64,000 bases of DNA from Haberlea rhodopensis. Its lineage: Eukaryota > Streptophyta > Magnoliopsida > Lamiales > Gesneriaceae. The stretch lies in NCBI GenBank assembly GCA_907163345.1, contig CAJQUN010000511.1, positions 1 to 64,000 on the forward strand, written 5' to 3'. The position numbers were made by a program, and so were the translations under genes. A model generated the notes under the pieces. It was not told the DNA's origin. It made no database searches and saw only the letters and a program-made list of their open reading frames with translations. Numbering within the stretch: the first letter of the stretch is position 1; each line of letters begins with the position of its first letter. This document shows positions 12,099 through 22,052 of the stretch, piece after piece.

Positions 12099-12113
12099 AT
12101 ATTGTCTTAAGAT
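12099..12113 (-). other. Unusual primer-site region of copia-2
   Basis: The sequence touching the 5' LTR in element sense is ATCTTAAGACAATAT. It is not the initiator-Met site normal for plant copia. Thirteen bases of it (12099-12111) are the exact complement of 12211-12223 inside the LTR, which would allow self-pairing of the RNA leader. Whether this primes cDNA is inference. Confidence 0.45.
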
Positions 12114-12694
12114 TGTAGTACAAAATTTCTCTCAAAGTGTATATCAGGAATCAAAATAACAATGACTTCAAAATAAGTTTTATGTCGAGGCGAGATTTGT
12201 AATCTCCGTCCTTAAGACAATATTGCCTTGCTATGGTGCTAACGATTTGCTATGGCAATTTGTCTCCCAAGATACAACGACTATGACTTGTGATAGAAGC
12301 ACTCCAAATCACAAGTCCTCAAACCACAAAGGTTCAAAGCACTCAATTTGATGAACAACAAATGCTCTCAAATTTCACTAAAAAATGTGATGTTGATTTC
12401 GAAAATCTGTGTTTAAAACAAGTGGGGATATGTTATATGTATATTGAACCAAAAAATCAAGTCCAAAGGACACCATTTGGAGTCAATATTTGGCCAAAAA
12501 TCGCACCCAAACGTGAATGGACATACCATTTCACAAAACAAACAAAGTGCTCGATCGATCGAGCAAAGTTCTCGATCGATCGAGTTAGTGTTCACAAGAC
12601 CCGAAATTTTTCTGGTCCGCTCGATCGATCGAGCTACTGTGCTCGATCGATTGAGCATGTTAAAAAACTTTTTATTTTAATTCAATTTCCAACA
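12114..12694 (-). repeat. 5' LTR of copia-2 (581 bp)
   Basis: Palindromes lie at 12550, 12571, 12620 and 12642 (14 bp each), with spacers of 7 bp in the first pair and 8 bp in the second. A TATA-like run on the minus strand lies near 12431-12443. One palindrome has decayed to CTCGATCGATTGAG. Confidence 0.95.
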
Positions 12695-12852
12695 CAAATA
12701 ACTTTTATTTTGTTAATGGTTTTTAAAAAAAATATTAAAAAGCATCGGGGAGACAAATTGAAATTTTTACGTCGAAGCAATCTCCCTCCATCTCTATTTC
12801 TTCAATCCAAGCAAATGAGCAATCTCTTCCTCTCAAAATGAAACCATTTTTT
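12695..12852 (+). repeat. Right part of copy 2 of the duplicated segment
   Basis: Together with 7151-7174 it rebuilds the segment seen at 6464-6637, including the motif CGGGGAGACAAATTGAAATTT. After 12852 the two copies diverge. Confidence 0.75.
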
Positions 12853-13630
12853 ACTTCCTCCAGGACCCTAAGCTTCTCTCCGACTTCGCGCGCCATTTAG
12901 TAGCAACTCGAAAATGGTGATCATTTTTTGACCTGATTTAGATTGTTTTTAGGTGTGTAGATGAAGAATGATGGAAAATGGAGACATTATGTGTGGCTTT
13001 GACGAGGAATCATGGGCAAGGCAAAGGAGGAAATGGAAGGAAATCTCAGACTTGGACCGAAGATGGTTTGAATTCTTTTTATAGCATAATAGATCAAGTA
13101 GGGTTATTGTGGTCATTGTATCTAAAATTGAACCTAGTTGAAAGAACGTTTTTTTGGTAGATTGACCGAAAATGTTTCTCCTACTGGTATCGGCACGAAA
13201 TTTACCCTTAAAGATCAACATTGAGCCCCTTAATTTGCCGTAATTTAGCAGCCTTTATTGGTTTTATTTTGACAAATGAGAGTCATCCTCGACTAATTCA
13301 CTTTTTAATAAAATAATAATAATGAGTTATCCCAATCTAGTGTTTTTTTCAAAATCCAAACTATTTTTTTTCAAAAATTAAAAAATAAATCCAAGGACCT
13401 TAAATATCCCATGGTCCAAGTCTAATTTATTTATTTATTCTTTTTATGTTTTCCTTTGATGATCAGAGTTCGTCGTGGTGTTGTTTATTATTGTTATACT
13501 CAGTTTTCAGATAATATTAATTATTATTTTTTAATTATTTATCAAATTTATACAAATATGTCAAATGTAATTTATCAAATTCAGTATTTAAGATGATGAA
13601 TCATAATTTGGGTAAATATAGTCTATCTCA
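12853..13630. other. Non-coding or unrecognised DNA
   Basis: A moderately GC stretch at 12855-12915 could be a short exon, but no family is recognised and no long frame supports it. The rest is AT-rich with T-runs, and I see nothing further. Confidence 0.5.
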
Positions 13631-14892
13631 TGTTAGCCTATAAGGTCGCGAAGGGGAGACCACATAGGCTATTGTTCCGCAAAGTTCGTGATGGCTGCGA
13701 AATCAGCAAACTGTTCTGCGACAGCCGTGCCAATCCGTTCTAACCTGAAATTTTATCATGATACCTGTCGTTCTCGTTACGTTTTGCGTCTGTTATGGCT
13801 AACCATAGTGTTAGTTCAGGATTTTAAAGATGACAAACAGACCAGATCGATAAAGTCTATATCGAAGCAGACCAGATCAATGTTAACCAGAATGATACAG
13901 ACCAGATCGACGCAGATCAATGTCAACCAGATCAGATCGACCCAGATCGATGCAGAGTAGATCATAAGTGACTAAGCTAGTAAGCTTCGTTCTTCAGTCC
14001 GAATAATCAACGGATATTTATTGAAGCATTTAATGGTGCATTTAATGCTGAAAAAGACTAAGGACTGAAGATTACCTTAAATGATAAATAGACAAAGGAG
14101 ATCTTATCTGACAAGCGCTGAAAGAACAGACCAGAAGGGATAAGTGTCTAAATAGAAGACCGCAGCTTGTTCAGATATTGACCGAAGTATAGAGTTGTAC
14201 GCAAAAGAAAATATTGTCTTTGACAGAGATGATTATATATAGGTGCAACTTATAATGCTCAGATAGACACGAGACAAGAATCGGACACAATAGATTCGAA
14301 ACGCATAAAAGACCAATCAACTTTATAGAGCATTCAGTTGAGCAGAACGCTATCATTGAAAGATTTCATCTTATCGATCTGCTCAAAATTAGAAGCACAG
14401 CTTATTGTTTTATTTGATCACTTAAGGATCATTTGTGCTTAGATTAAAACACTCTATCGATTGTATTTTGTTCTAAGATAGAAGAGTGAGCTCTTTGTAA
14501 CTGTCAGACGGATTGTGTCTGAACAGATTGAGAGACTAGGAGTTTCAGTCTGGTAGTGGGGTAAATCCAGCTGAATCGGGGTTGTACAACAGGATTGTAT
14601 TACTCAAAGTCTTCTAGTGAATCCTTCCTACAAAGGAAGAAGGGGAGACGTAGAAGCGTTGTGCTTCGAACTTCCAGAAACAATTCTTGTGTCATTTACT
14701 TTCAACATTTATCTTTCAGTCTTTATTACTCATAAGTCAGCAGACGTATTCCACAGTATTATCAGTGTCTGTTGACTTGCAACTAATTGAGAAGCTACTA
14801 CAGTACTTAACAGTTTGTAGTGACAAAGAAAAATCGAATTTGAGTCAAGTGTTTATTCAACCCCCCTTCTAAACACTTCTCCGATCCTAACA
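13631..14892 (+). repeat. Probable SIRE-like copia solo LTR (1262 bp)
   Basis: It starts TGTTAG and ends CCTAACA, with a TATTCAACCCCCCTTCTAA segment just before the end that is characteristic of SIRE-type copia LTRs. A TATATATA box lies near 14233-14240. Upstream, 13840-13960 holds a direct-repeat cluster of CCAGATCGA-like units. No primer site or coding region follows, so it looks solitary. Flanks TCTCA and CATAG do not match, so the target duplication is lost or one boundary is off. Confidence 0.6.
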
Positions 14893-15834
14893 CATAGTCT
14901 AGCTTACCCAACAATGATTTCATGGTTTCACCCCTGCTTGATATTATATATAAATTATACCATTTTATAATTTGTTTTCCCAAGGAATGCAATCGTCAAA
15001 ATATAGTATGTAGATTTCATGCCTGAAATTGAGGGTAGGATGTCCCCATGGTTGGAAACTTAATAGCTGGCTTAGTTAATTGTTTATCAGTTCCGTGGCA
15101 TAATAGTTGCACTGATTTTCCACCCCTTTTCAAATTTATAAACTCAAAAAAATCTATTATTATATTATATTTTAGTAAAATATATCATATTTCAAATCAA
15201 AAATTTAAAAACATCACAATCATAATCATAACATATACAAATGTCATTCAATTATAATTTAATCATATTAATCAAGCAAAATTTTACATGATTGGACATA
15301 TAGAATAAGATTCGTATTCTTAGAAAATTATAACAAATATATATATTATCATCTCCCAACGTCTCTCAAATCTCTTCTCCCAAAACCCTTTTTTTCCAAA
15401 ATATTTTAAAAAAGATTTATTCAAATATCACACTTCTGAGTTCAAGCTCCAACCTAGTAGGAAAATATTTGTATATATCCAGTTTTGATCTCATTTATAA
15501 ATAAACTTAATATTAAAACATATTTTTTTTAAAATAGAACATACATAAATTAACACAAAAATTATTTTAGATCAATTATATTTAGTTGATCTACAAATAT
15601 GACCCAAACCGGTGCATATTTTCCAACCTAACCGATTCAAATCCTTGCCTTTTACTAACATTGGACTATTTATTTTTCCCATGCAAAATACCTTGTTTTC
15701 CTTTACTGGGTTTTACTAGAGAATTTACAAAGTACGAACCACGAGTATATCTACAAAACCATGAGTCCACACAGAAATAAAAGAAAATTGAATATGTACA
15801 AGAGCTGAAAACCTAACCTTCAAAAGATATTTAC
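14893..15834. other. AT-rich non-coding DNA
   Basis: No gene, LTR or RNA was recognised. The last five bases, TTTAC at 15830-15834, are the left target duplication of element H. Confidence 0.6.
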
Positions 15835-16641
15835 TGATATCCCTAGCCCTGGGGGGGCTAGTAGGTTTAGGGACCGGAACTTTATTTTGGCCCGGTCAGT
15901 TGGGGACCCGTTTACAGGCCAACAAAAGAAGTCGTCAGGACGGCTACCGGGCTGTCCTATTCAAGCTCGCCGCCCGAGCCGAGTTGACACCGGGCATGAC
16001 CACCTCTGGTCAGCTGCCGTGGTCTTTTCCGAGCAGAGCCCTATTACGCGCTCCTTGGCCATAATTCTCGGGGCGACCTCCGAGCTGAGGCAAGGAGGTA
16101 CCTCAAGAGGTCGGGACGGCAGCAACTGGCCAGGACAGCCGAGCTGAGGCCGAGAGGGTCACTGACACATATGGTGGTCCTGTATACCGGGACTGGGGTT
16201 ACAGGAGTCGGACACCTATTAAAGTAAAGGCTAGGCCCACTAACCAGTCAGAGGATGGTCAAGTACCTTGAGTACGAAAAGCATATCCCCGGATACAGAC
16301 AGAATCGCGAAAGCAGGGAGGTCGTACGTGGTAGGTAACAGTTATAGGTGGTCCCCAGTCTGTGGTTCTCCCCCCGGCCTCAGACATTGTCCCCAAAGTC
16401 CCAAGCAAGGCGGGACCACTGACTACCATCCCCCTATAAAGAGGAGAATTGTTAGCAAGAGATGGGGTGGAGAAAAATAGGGGAAACCATTCACCAGCTT
16501 GATCGCCGGAGATTCGCCGGAGATTCTTAACCGGTTAGATTTTCCCAGGCTCCGGCCTAACATGTGATTTCACGAAATAGCTCATCCCTTCTCCCATATA
16601 AATTCATTTGTTATCAAAGCGAACCAAAAAAGAAGGTAACA
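15835..16641 (+). repeat. 5' LTR of element H (807 bp)
   Basis: It starts TGATATCCC and ends GGTAACA, and is GC-richer than its surroundings. It matches 29987-30784 apart from substitutions, a 3-bp TGA difference at the start, and an extra 12-bp CGCCGGAGATTC-type unit near 16510-16528. Confidence 0.93.
16435..16442 (+). promoter_or_regulatory. TATA box of H LTR
   Basis: CCCCTATAAAGAGG sits in mid-LTR, about 200 bp before the primer site, as expected for the sense promoter. The copy in the 3' LTR is at 30589-30595. Confidence 0.7.
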
Positions 16642-16644
16642 AAT

Positions 16645-16662
16645 TGGCGCCGTCTGTGGGAA
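16645..16662 (+). other. Primer binding site of H
   Basis: TGGCGCCGTCTGTGGGAA begins three bases after the LTR end. This form is common in plant Ty3/gypsy elements. I do not assign the tRNA with certainty. Confidence 0.8.
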
Positions 16663-16686
16663 GAGTGAGCAAAGGACGTTGATACA

Positions 16687-18170
16687 ATGGTGAGAACAAG
16701 GAGAATCGATGCGGAGGAAAACCGAGAACATCACGCCTCCACCAATGGAGAGGAACAGCCACCGCCGGGGTCAACATGACAGTGGGAGCTTTAACACTAG
16801 AACAACTCACCCGACTAATTGCAGTTACGGTGAAACAGACCATGAGGAGAAAAGAAGGTCCGTCCGAGGGCGTGCTTGGGGAAAGCTCCCAGCAGATGAA
16901 GGAGCCAAACAGGGAGCAACTTCCCGTCCTAAAGTGGCTACTGTCCCGGATCGAGAGGGCCAGGTGGAGGAGCTAAAGGACGAGGTCCAGAGGATGAAGA
17001 AGGGAATGGGGGGTGCCTCTATCCGGAGGGGAACCCCTTTCTCGGGTGAAATAGTAAATGAGGAGCTCCCAAATAATTTCCGACCCCCCAATGCTGAGGA
17101 GTACGATGGGAGCACGGACCCGGAAGAACACCTGGGCAGGTTTTAAAACGCGGCCATGCTACATTGTTACTCAGACCGCCTTAAATGCAAAGTGTTCCTG
17201 GCCACTTTGGTGAGGTCGGTCCAGAAGTGGTTCAACAAGTTGGAGCCTGGTTCCATTACTCCCTTCGCAGGATTTAGCTCCGCGTTCTTACACCAATATG
17301 CCAGCAGCAAGCGATATAAGAAGACATCTCTGAGCCTGTTCGAGATGAGGCAAGCCGAGGATGAGCCGTTGCGGGAGTATATCAAAAACTTCAACACCGT
17401 GATACTCAAAATATCGGCCTGCCCGGCGGAAATTCTGATCAGTGCCTTTACCCAAGGCATGAGAGGAGGAGACTTCTTCCGATCCTTAGTAAAGAAGCCT
17501 CCTGTTACATATGATGATCTGCTCACCCGAGCGGAAAAGTACATTAACGTGGAAGAGGCCCAGCAACTGAGGAGGAAGGAAGTGCGGCGGACTGGGGAGA
17601 AACGGCTCAGCCAGGGCGAAAAACGGCCCGTGGAAGGGGCACGACTCGGCCGCTTTTCCCAATATACGCCGTTGAAAGTCTCCAAGGAGGAGGCCGTCCG
17701 CATATGTGAAGACAAACAGATCTTGCAAAAGCCAGCACAAACCAGTGTAGAGCCGAGGAAGGAGGTCTCGGAGAAATACTGCATCTTCCACAAGCGACCG
17801 GGCACACTACTCAAGATTGCCATCGTTTGGATCAGGAACTTGAGAAGGCAATACAGAGCAGTTCCCAGTTCAAGCAGTTGTTGTCCCGACCCTGTCCACC
17901 AGGGGATAATCTTCCTCAGGGAAGAGGTCGAGGTCCGTCATGGACAAGAGGGAGAGGGGGACGGACTAACTTCCGGCCTCCGTTTCGCGGTAGAGGACGG
18001 GCTCGAGGACCCCCGAGGAATCTAAATGTCGCCAACCCTCCTCAAGTTGACTCACCAACCCGGGGAGTCATCAACATGATCTCGGGCGGCACGACGGATG
18101 GGGATTCTAACAGAGCCAGGAAGGCTGCTAGTAGGAGAGAGACCCTAAGTATAGGAGGGGTTTGCGGTGC
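16687..18170 (+). pseudogene. Element H gag, broken, interrupted at its 3' end by element A
   Basis: The likely start is the ATG at 16687 (MVRTRRIDAEE), but the frame is lost within 100 bp. Recognisable Tat-type Gag runs from about 16950 (coiled-coil stretch) through NAEEYDGSTDPEEHLGRF, where TAA at 17144 breaks the frame. It then continues to a QKWFNKLEPGSI motif, AFTQGMRGGDFFRSLVKK and YDDLLTRAEKYINVEE (to ~17560). An Arg/Gly-rich tail at 17900-18020 comes after another frameshift near 17790. Gag would coat element RNA. Element A enters at 18171, and the reading sense resumes at 26190. Confidence 0.87.
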
Positions 18171-18373
18171 TGATAGGCTTAGATTTTAAGTGTTTTTAAC
18201 TGTAATTTCTTCCCATTTTCCGTACTTTTTCCTGGATGATATTATGATTTTTGGTGTTTATTCGTTTGTTTCAGGAAATTAGATCGGAAGTGGAAGAAAT
18301 GAGCTAATATGAAGATAACGGGCGAAATCGAGGTGAGAAAGAGTTGAAATTAAGGAAGTGAGATTTTCGGAAT

Positions 18374-18620
18374 CTCGATCGATCGAGATTATGTCTCGAT
18401 CGATCGAGCCAGACAGTGTGCTGAGAAGAAAAGAATTTCAAGTCTCGATCGATCGGAACAATTTTTCGATCGATCGAGCGAGGCAGTAACTTCAGAGCAA
18501 ATTTTATCAAAGTCTCGATCGATCGGAAGAAAATCTCGATCAATCGAGCGAGGCAGTGAGTTTCAAAGGCTGACATGAACAGTGCACCGATCGATCGGAC
18601 GCAAATCTCGATCGATCGAG
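18374..18620 (+). promoter_or_regulatory. Four paired CGATCGATCG palindromes in A LTR
   Basis: Eight 14-bp units form four pairs: 18374/18395, 18444/18465, 18514/18535 and 18586/18607. Every pair has a 7-bp spacer, so centres are 21 bp apart. Pairs start 70-72 bp apart. The consensus is CTCGATCGATCGAG. The array ends 50 bp before the TATA box. The 3' LTR holds the same array at about 24840-25083, with one unit shortened by four bases. Confidence 0.9.
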
Positions 18621-18670
18621 ACGCAAATCCGGGAAAATCTTATCTTCCATTTTTGAAATGATTTTTGAGG

Positions 18671-18678
18671 TATAAAAG
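18671..18678 (+). promoter_or_regulatory. TATA box of element A LTR
   Basis: TATAAAAG lies within GAGGTATAAAAGGATAAA, 50 bp after the palindrome array. The 3' LTR copy is at 25133-25140. Transcription would start near 18705. Confidence 0.75.
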
Positions 18679-19727
18679 GATAAATCACTTCCATATCAAA
18701 GGAGAGCATACCAGACGTGATTTAGGTCCAGAATAAGCAGCCCTAGCCGCCGCCTAACGCCGCCGAAGGAGATTCAATTTCCGTTCTTCGTCCAAAGTCG
18801 AGCCAATCCATTCCGGAGTGCAAGGAAGGAGCAAGAGAAGAAATCACGGTGCAACGCACGGATTCATCCACCGTTTATCGTATTTCTAAACTTTGATTTC
18901 TTTGATTTTCAATTCCATTTGATGTTTTTGAGGTCGAGAGACAATTAAACTCTTATGTATTTGATTTGAATTAAATCTAGTTTATTTTATCGAGTTTTAG
19001 TTTCGTTGTGTTTGATTATTGATTCAATTGTGTTTGAGCGCATTGATTACTATTGTTCATAAATTAATTGTTTGTGTAGATCAAAGTCTAGCTAGCTTTG
19101 ATTGAATCTGAGAGTTATAACCGAGATCAAGAGATAACGTTGTAACACGCTCCATTAATTTATGATGTATGTTACGATTGAGATCGATAGATGATATCGC
19201 ATACGTGAGAACTTAGAATCGAGAAATTTAGAGTAACAAGGTTTTGACGATTTATGCAATGTTAAATTAGTAAATAGATGCACGAGAGTGATTTATTCTA
19301 ATTTGATGTTAGTTTCTTTACAGCTCGAGAGAGTGCATCGAATAATAGCGAAAACCTTTCACCTTTAGAATCAATTGGTTGATAATTTGATAATTCAGTT
19401 GAATCATTAAAGATAACATAGTTGAACGACGAGCTTGGTAATTTTCTCGAGTGACTTGCCTTCGCATATCCGGAACCATTCATCTTATTGTTTCTTGTTT
19501 ATTTTTCAGTCTTCAGTTTAAATTAGCATTAGTTAATCGCCTTTGTTAATCGTAGGCTAAATATAATTTTATTAATCTTATTTGGTACTTATACGTTAGT
19601 CACTGTGGATTCGACATCCGTACTTAAATTTTCACTATACTAAAACTTGACAACCGTGCACTTGCGGTAGAATCGCTTCACACTACATTGAAATATCTTT
19701 TGTTTAAAAACAAAGCGGTCAAGTTTT

Positions 19728-19745
19728 TGGCGCCGTTGCCGGGGA
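19728..19745 (+). other. Primer binding site of A, tRNA-Asp type
   Basis: TGGCGCCGTTGCCGGGGA is complementary to the 3' end of plant tRNA-Asp(GUC), including its CCA tail. It lies six bases after the LTR. Confidence 0.88.
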
Positions 19746-19913
19746 CTAATCTGTATAATATCATACGAGATTAGTTAATTGTAATTTAGCCAATTCTTTA
19801 TTATTTCGATTTGTTTATTTCTTTGTTTTTGTTAGTTGATTGTTTTGATTTTTGATTTGTGTATTTTGTTGTCTCCTTTTGTCTGTTTTGTACAGGAATC
19901 GTTTCTCTAGTGC

Positions 19914-21194
19914 ATGCTCAGAAGAGAGGAGCCCATTCTCGAGCCTTTCGATCCGGAAATAGAAACAACCCTACTTAGGCGATTACGAGAAGCTCGAGCG
20001 ATGGCAGATAATAATGTAGCACAGAACCCAAGGTCAATGATGGACTTTGCGCAACCGGCATTTCATGGATCGTTGTCCAGTATTACGAGGCCGACGATTC
20101 AAGCGAACAACTTTGAGATCAAGCCGGCAATTATACAAATGATTCAGCACTCGGTTATGTTTGGGGGAGTGGCCACGGATGACCCGAATAATCACATCTC
20201 CAACTTTTTGGAGATTTGTGATACGTTCAAACATAATGGCGTCTCCGACGACGCCATCAGGTTAAGGCTCTTTCCTTTTTCATTACGAGACAAAGCTAAG
20301 TCATTGTTGAATTCACTACCTGCATGTTCTATCACAACATGGGAGGGGATGACGAAGGCGTTTTTATCAAAGTACTTTCCCCCTTCCAAGACGGCAAAGA
20401 TGCGAAACGATATCACAACTTGTGGGCAGTTTGACCCCGAGACGTTATATGAAGCATGGGATCGTTTTAAAGAATTGTTGAGGAGATGCCCACACCATGG
20501 TCTACCCATTTGGTTGCAGGTACAAACTTTCTATAACGGTTTATTTTCTTCTAACCGTTCGATGATAGATGCAGCATCTGGGGGATCAATAATGAGGAAG
20601 ACACCGGAAGAGGCGTACAATTTGTAGGAGGAAATGGCGTGCAACAGCTACCAATGGCAGTTAGAAAGGAGCACGCCACAGAAGCCAATAGGAGTCCATC
20701 AAGTGGATGAGATCACTGCTCTTTCGGCACAGCTTGAGGCTATGAACAGAAAGATAGATAGCATTGGAGCATCAGCAATGCAAGTTCAAGCTGTTTTCTG
20801 TGACTTGTGTGGAGGCGGTCATCCAAGCATCGAGTGTCAGGCAGGTAATCAGTTTAACCAATCTGTTGAGGCTGTGAATTTTGTAGGTAACAGGCCACCC
20901 AACAATTCATATTCGAATTATAACCAACCATGGAGGAACCACCCGAACCTAAGATGGTCGAACCAGGAGAATGTGTTGAACCCACGACCGCAGGCAGGGT
21001 TCACACAAAAGCCGAGTATGGAGGAACTTATGGCAAAGCTGATTTCATCGACAGAGGTAAGGATGCAAAATCAAGATGCATCGATCAAGAATTTGGAGGT
21101 GCAGATAGGGCAGTTGGACACATTGATATCTGGGAGGACGCAATGTACACTCCCGAGTGATTCTGTAAAGAATCCAAAGGAGATATCGAGTTGA
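19914..21194 (+). pseudogene. Element A gag, one internal stop
   Basis: The frame is 427 codons, interrupted only by TAG at 20625-20627, where B has a Leu codon (TTA/TTG type), so a single base change explains it. The capsid-like region contains LRLFPFSLRDKAKSLLNSLP, TTWEGMTKAFLSKYFPPSK and RRCPHHGLP, typical of Athila-like Gag. A zinc knuckle CDLCGGGHPSIEC has only three residues between the second Cys and His (C-x2-C-x3-H-x4-C). A TTTTGTACAG acceptor-like site lies at about 19888-19897, just before the start. Confidence 0.88.
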
Positions 21195-22052
21195 TAGACG
21201 AGGAGGTGACAGTCCAGCTTGGGACTATAAATCAAGAACTTTCGTTTTTTCTTTTCTCGAGTTTTATTTTTAATTCTTTGTTTTGGTGTGATTTTGTTAG
21301 TATATTTGTTTTGAGTTTGTCTGTGAATGAATTCGTGTGTTTTCTATTGCAGGTGTGAATGCAAGAGCAATTTGGTTGTAGGCGAGGCAACCCGAGAGAA
21401 AGTTGTTGAGAAAATAAAAAAAATAAAAATAAATAAAAAAAATAAAATTTTTTTTTTGTCTTCTGGTGTTGGCGATCGATCGAGACAAAATCTCGATCGT
21501 TCGCCCAAAGCTTTTAAATTGCGATTTAAGCTACTGCCTCGCTCGATCGATCGGAAATTTTTCCGATCGATCGAGCGAGAGAAAATTTTGAAAAAAAATA
21601 AGGGCACCGAAGACAAATTTGCACTCTGCAGAACACTTTCTCTCCTCTCCACAACAGAACCCTAGTCGCCTCTTTCAATTATTCCATCTAATCTCATCCT
21701 TATTCCATCAAATTTTCAATTTACTTCAAATCTTGGAAGTAATATTTGTTCTAATGAGATTTTCATTGCAGATTTGAAGAGTTGCAAGTCTAATTGGGTA
21801 GAAGTGCATCCAAAAGGGAATTCCAAGCCAAGTGCCAAACTCTTCCAAGATCGGATTTTTAAGTGGTAATTGGTTTCAAATCTCAAAGCTTTTATCTTTT
21901 GGTGCAATTTCTTGGTGTAATAGAATTGGGTTAGGAAGGAGTTAAGTTTGGAGGAAGTTTTGTGGTGTTGAAGGGTATTAGCATTGCTGTGTTATTGGGG
22001 TGTTGTGTAGATCACATTCAAACGAGATATTTGAGAATAATTTAGCAAACAA
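21195..22052 (+). other. Spacer between gag and ORF2 of element A
   Basis: This is 858 bp of AT-rich leader-like DNA with two palindrome pairs (21471-21575) and acceptor-like sites (TTTCTATTGCAGGTG near 21352, CATTGCAGATTTG near 21772). It may serve as an internal promoter or as intron and leader for ORF2. That role is inferred from the position only. Confidence 0.6.
21471..21575 (+). promoter_or_regulatory. Two palindrome-pair hairpins upstream of ORF2 (element A)
   Basis: Pair one is GGCGATCGATCGAG, 7-bp spacer, CTCGATCGTTCGCC. Pair two is at 21542-21575. In both, bases outside the CGATCGATCG core also complement across the pair (GG with CC, GGAAA with TTTCC). This favours a hairpin arm relation over two independent palindromes. 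Confidence 0.75.

Larger units (their letters stand above)
7175..12694 (-). mobile_element. Copia-2: full-length but frameshifted Ty1/copia element
   Basis: Both LTRs are present (7175-7757 and 12114-12694), starting TGTTGG and ending TACTACA in the element's sense. The five bases before and after are CAAAT (7170-7174 and 12695-12699), a perfect target duplication. Order on the minus strand is gag, protease, integrase, RT, RNase H. All coding parts are interrupted. It landed in copy 2 of the 6464-type duplicated segment. Confidence 0.95.
18171..19721 (+). repeat. 5' LTR of element A (1551 bp)
   Basis: It runs from TGATAGGC to CGGTCA and matches 24637-26184 with few differences. It carries the palindrome array at 18374-18620 and a TATA box at 18671. 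Confidence 0.95.

Noticed and set aside
13688..13960. 91-codon frame with DQTRSI-like repeats as a protein
   Set aside because: It is a translation of the CCAGATCGA repeat cluster inside an LTR.
18374..18620. Regular palindromic repeats as a CRISPR array
   Set aside because: Units are 14 bp, occur in pairs within LTR promoters, and spacers are not unique 30-40 bp inserts. The setting is a plant retrotransposon.
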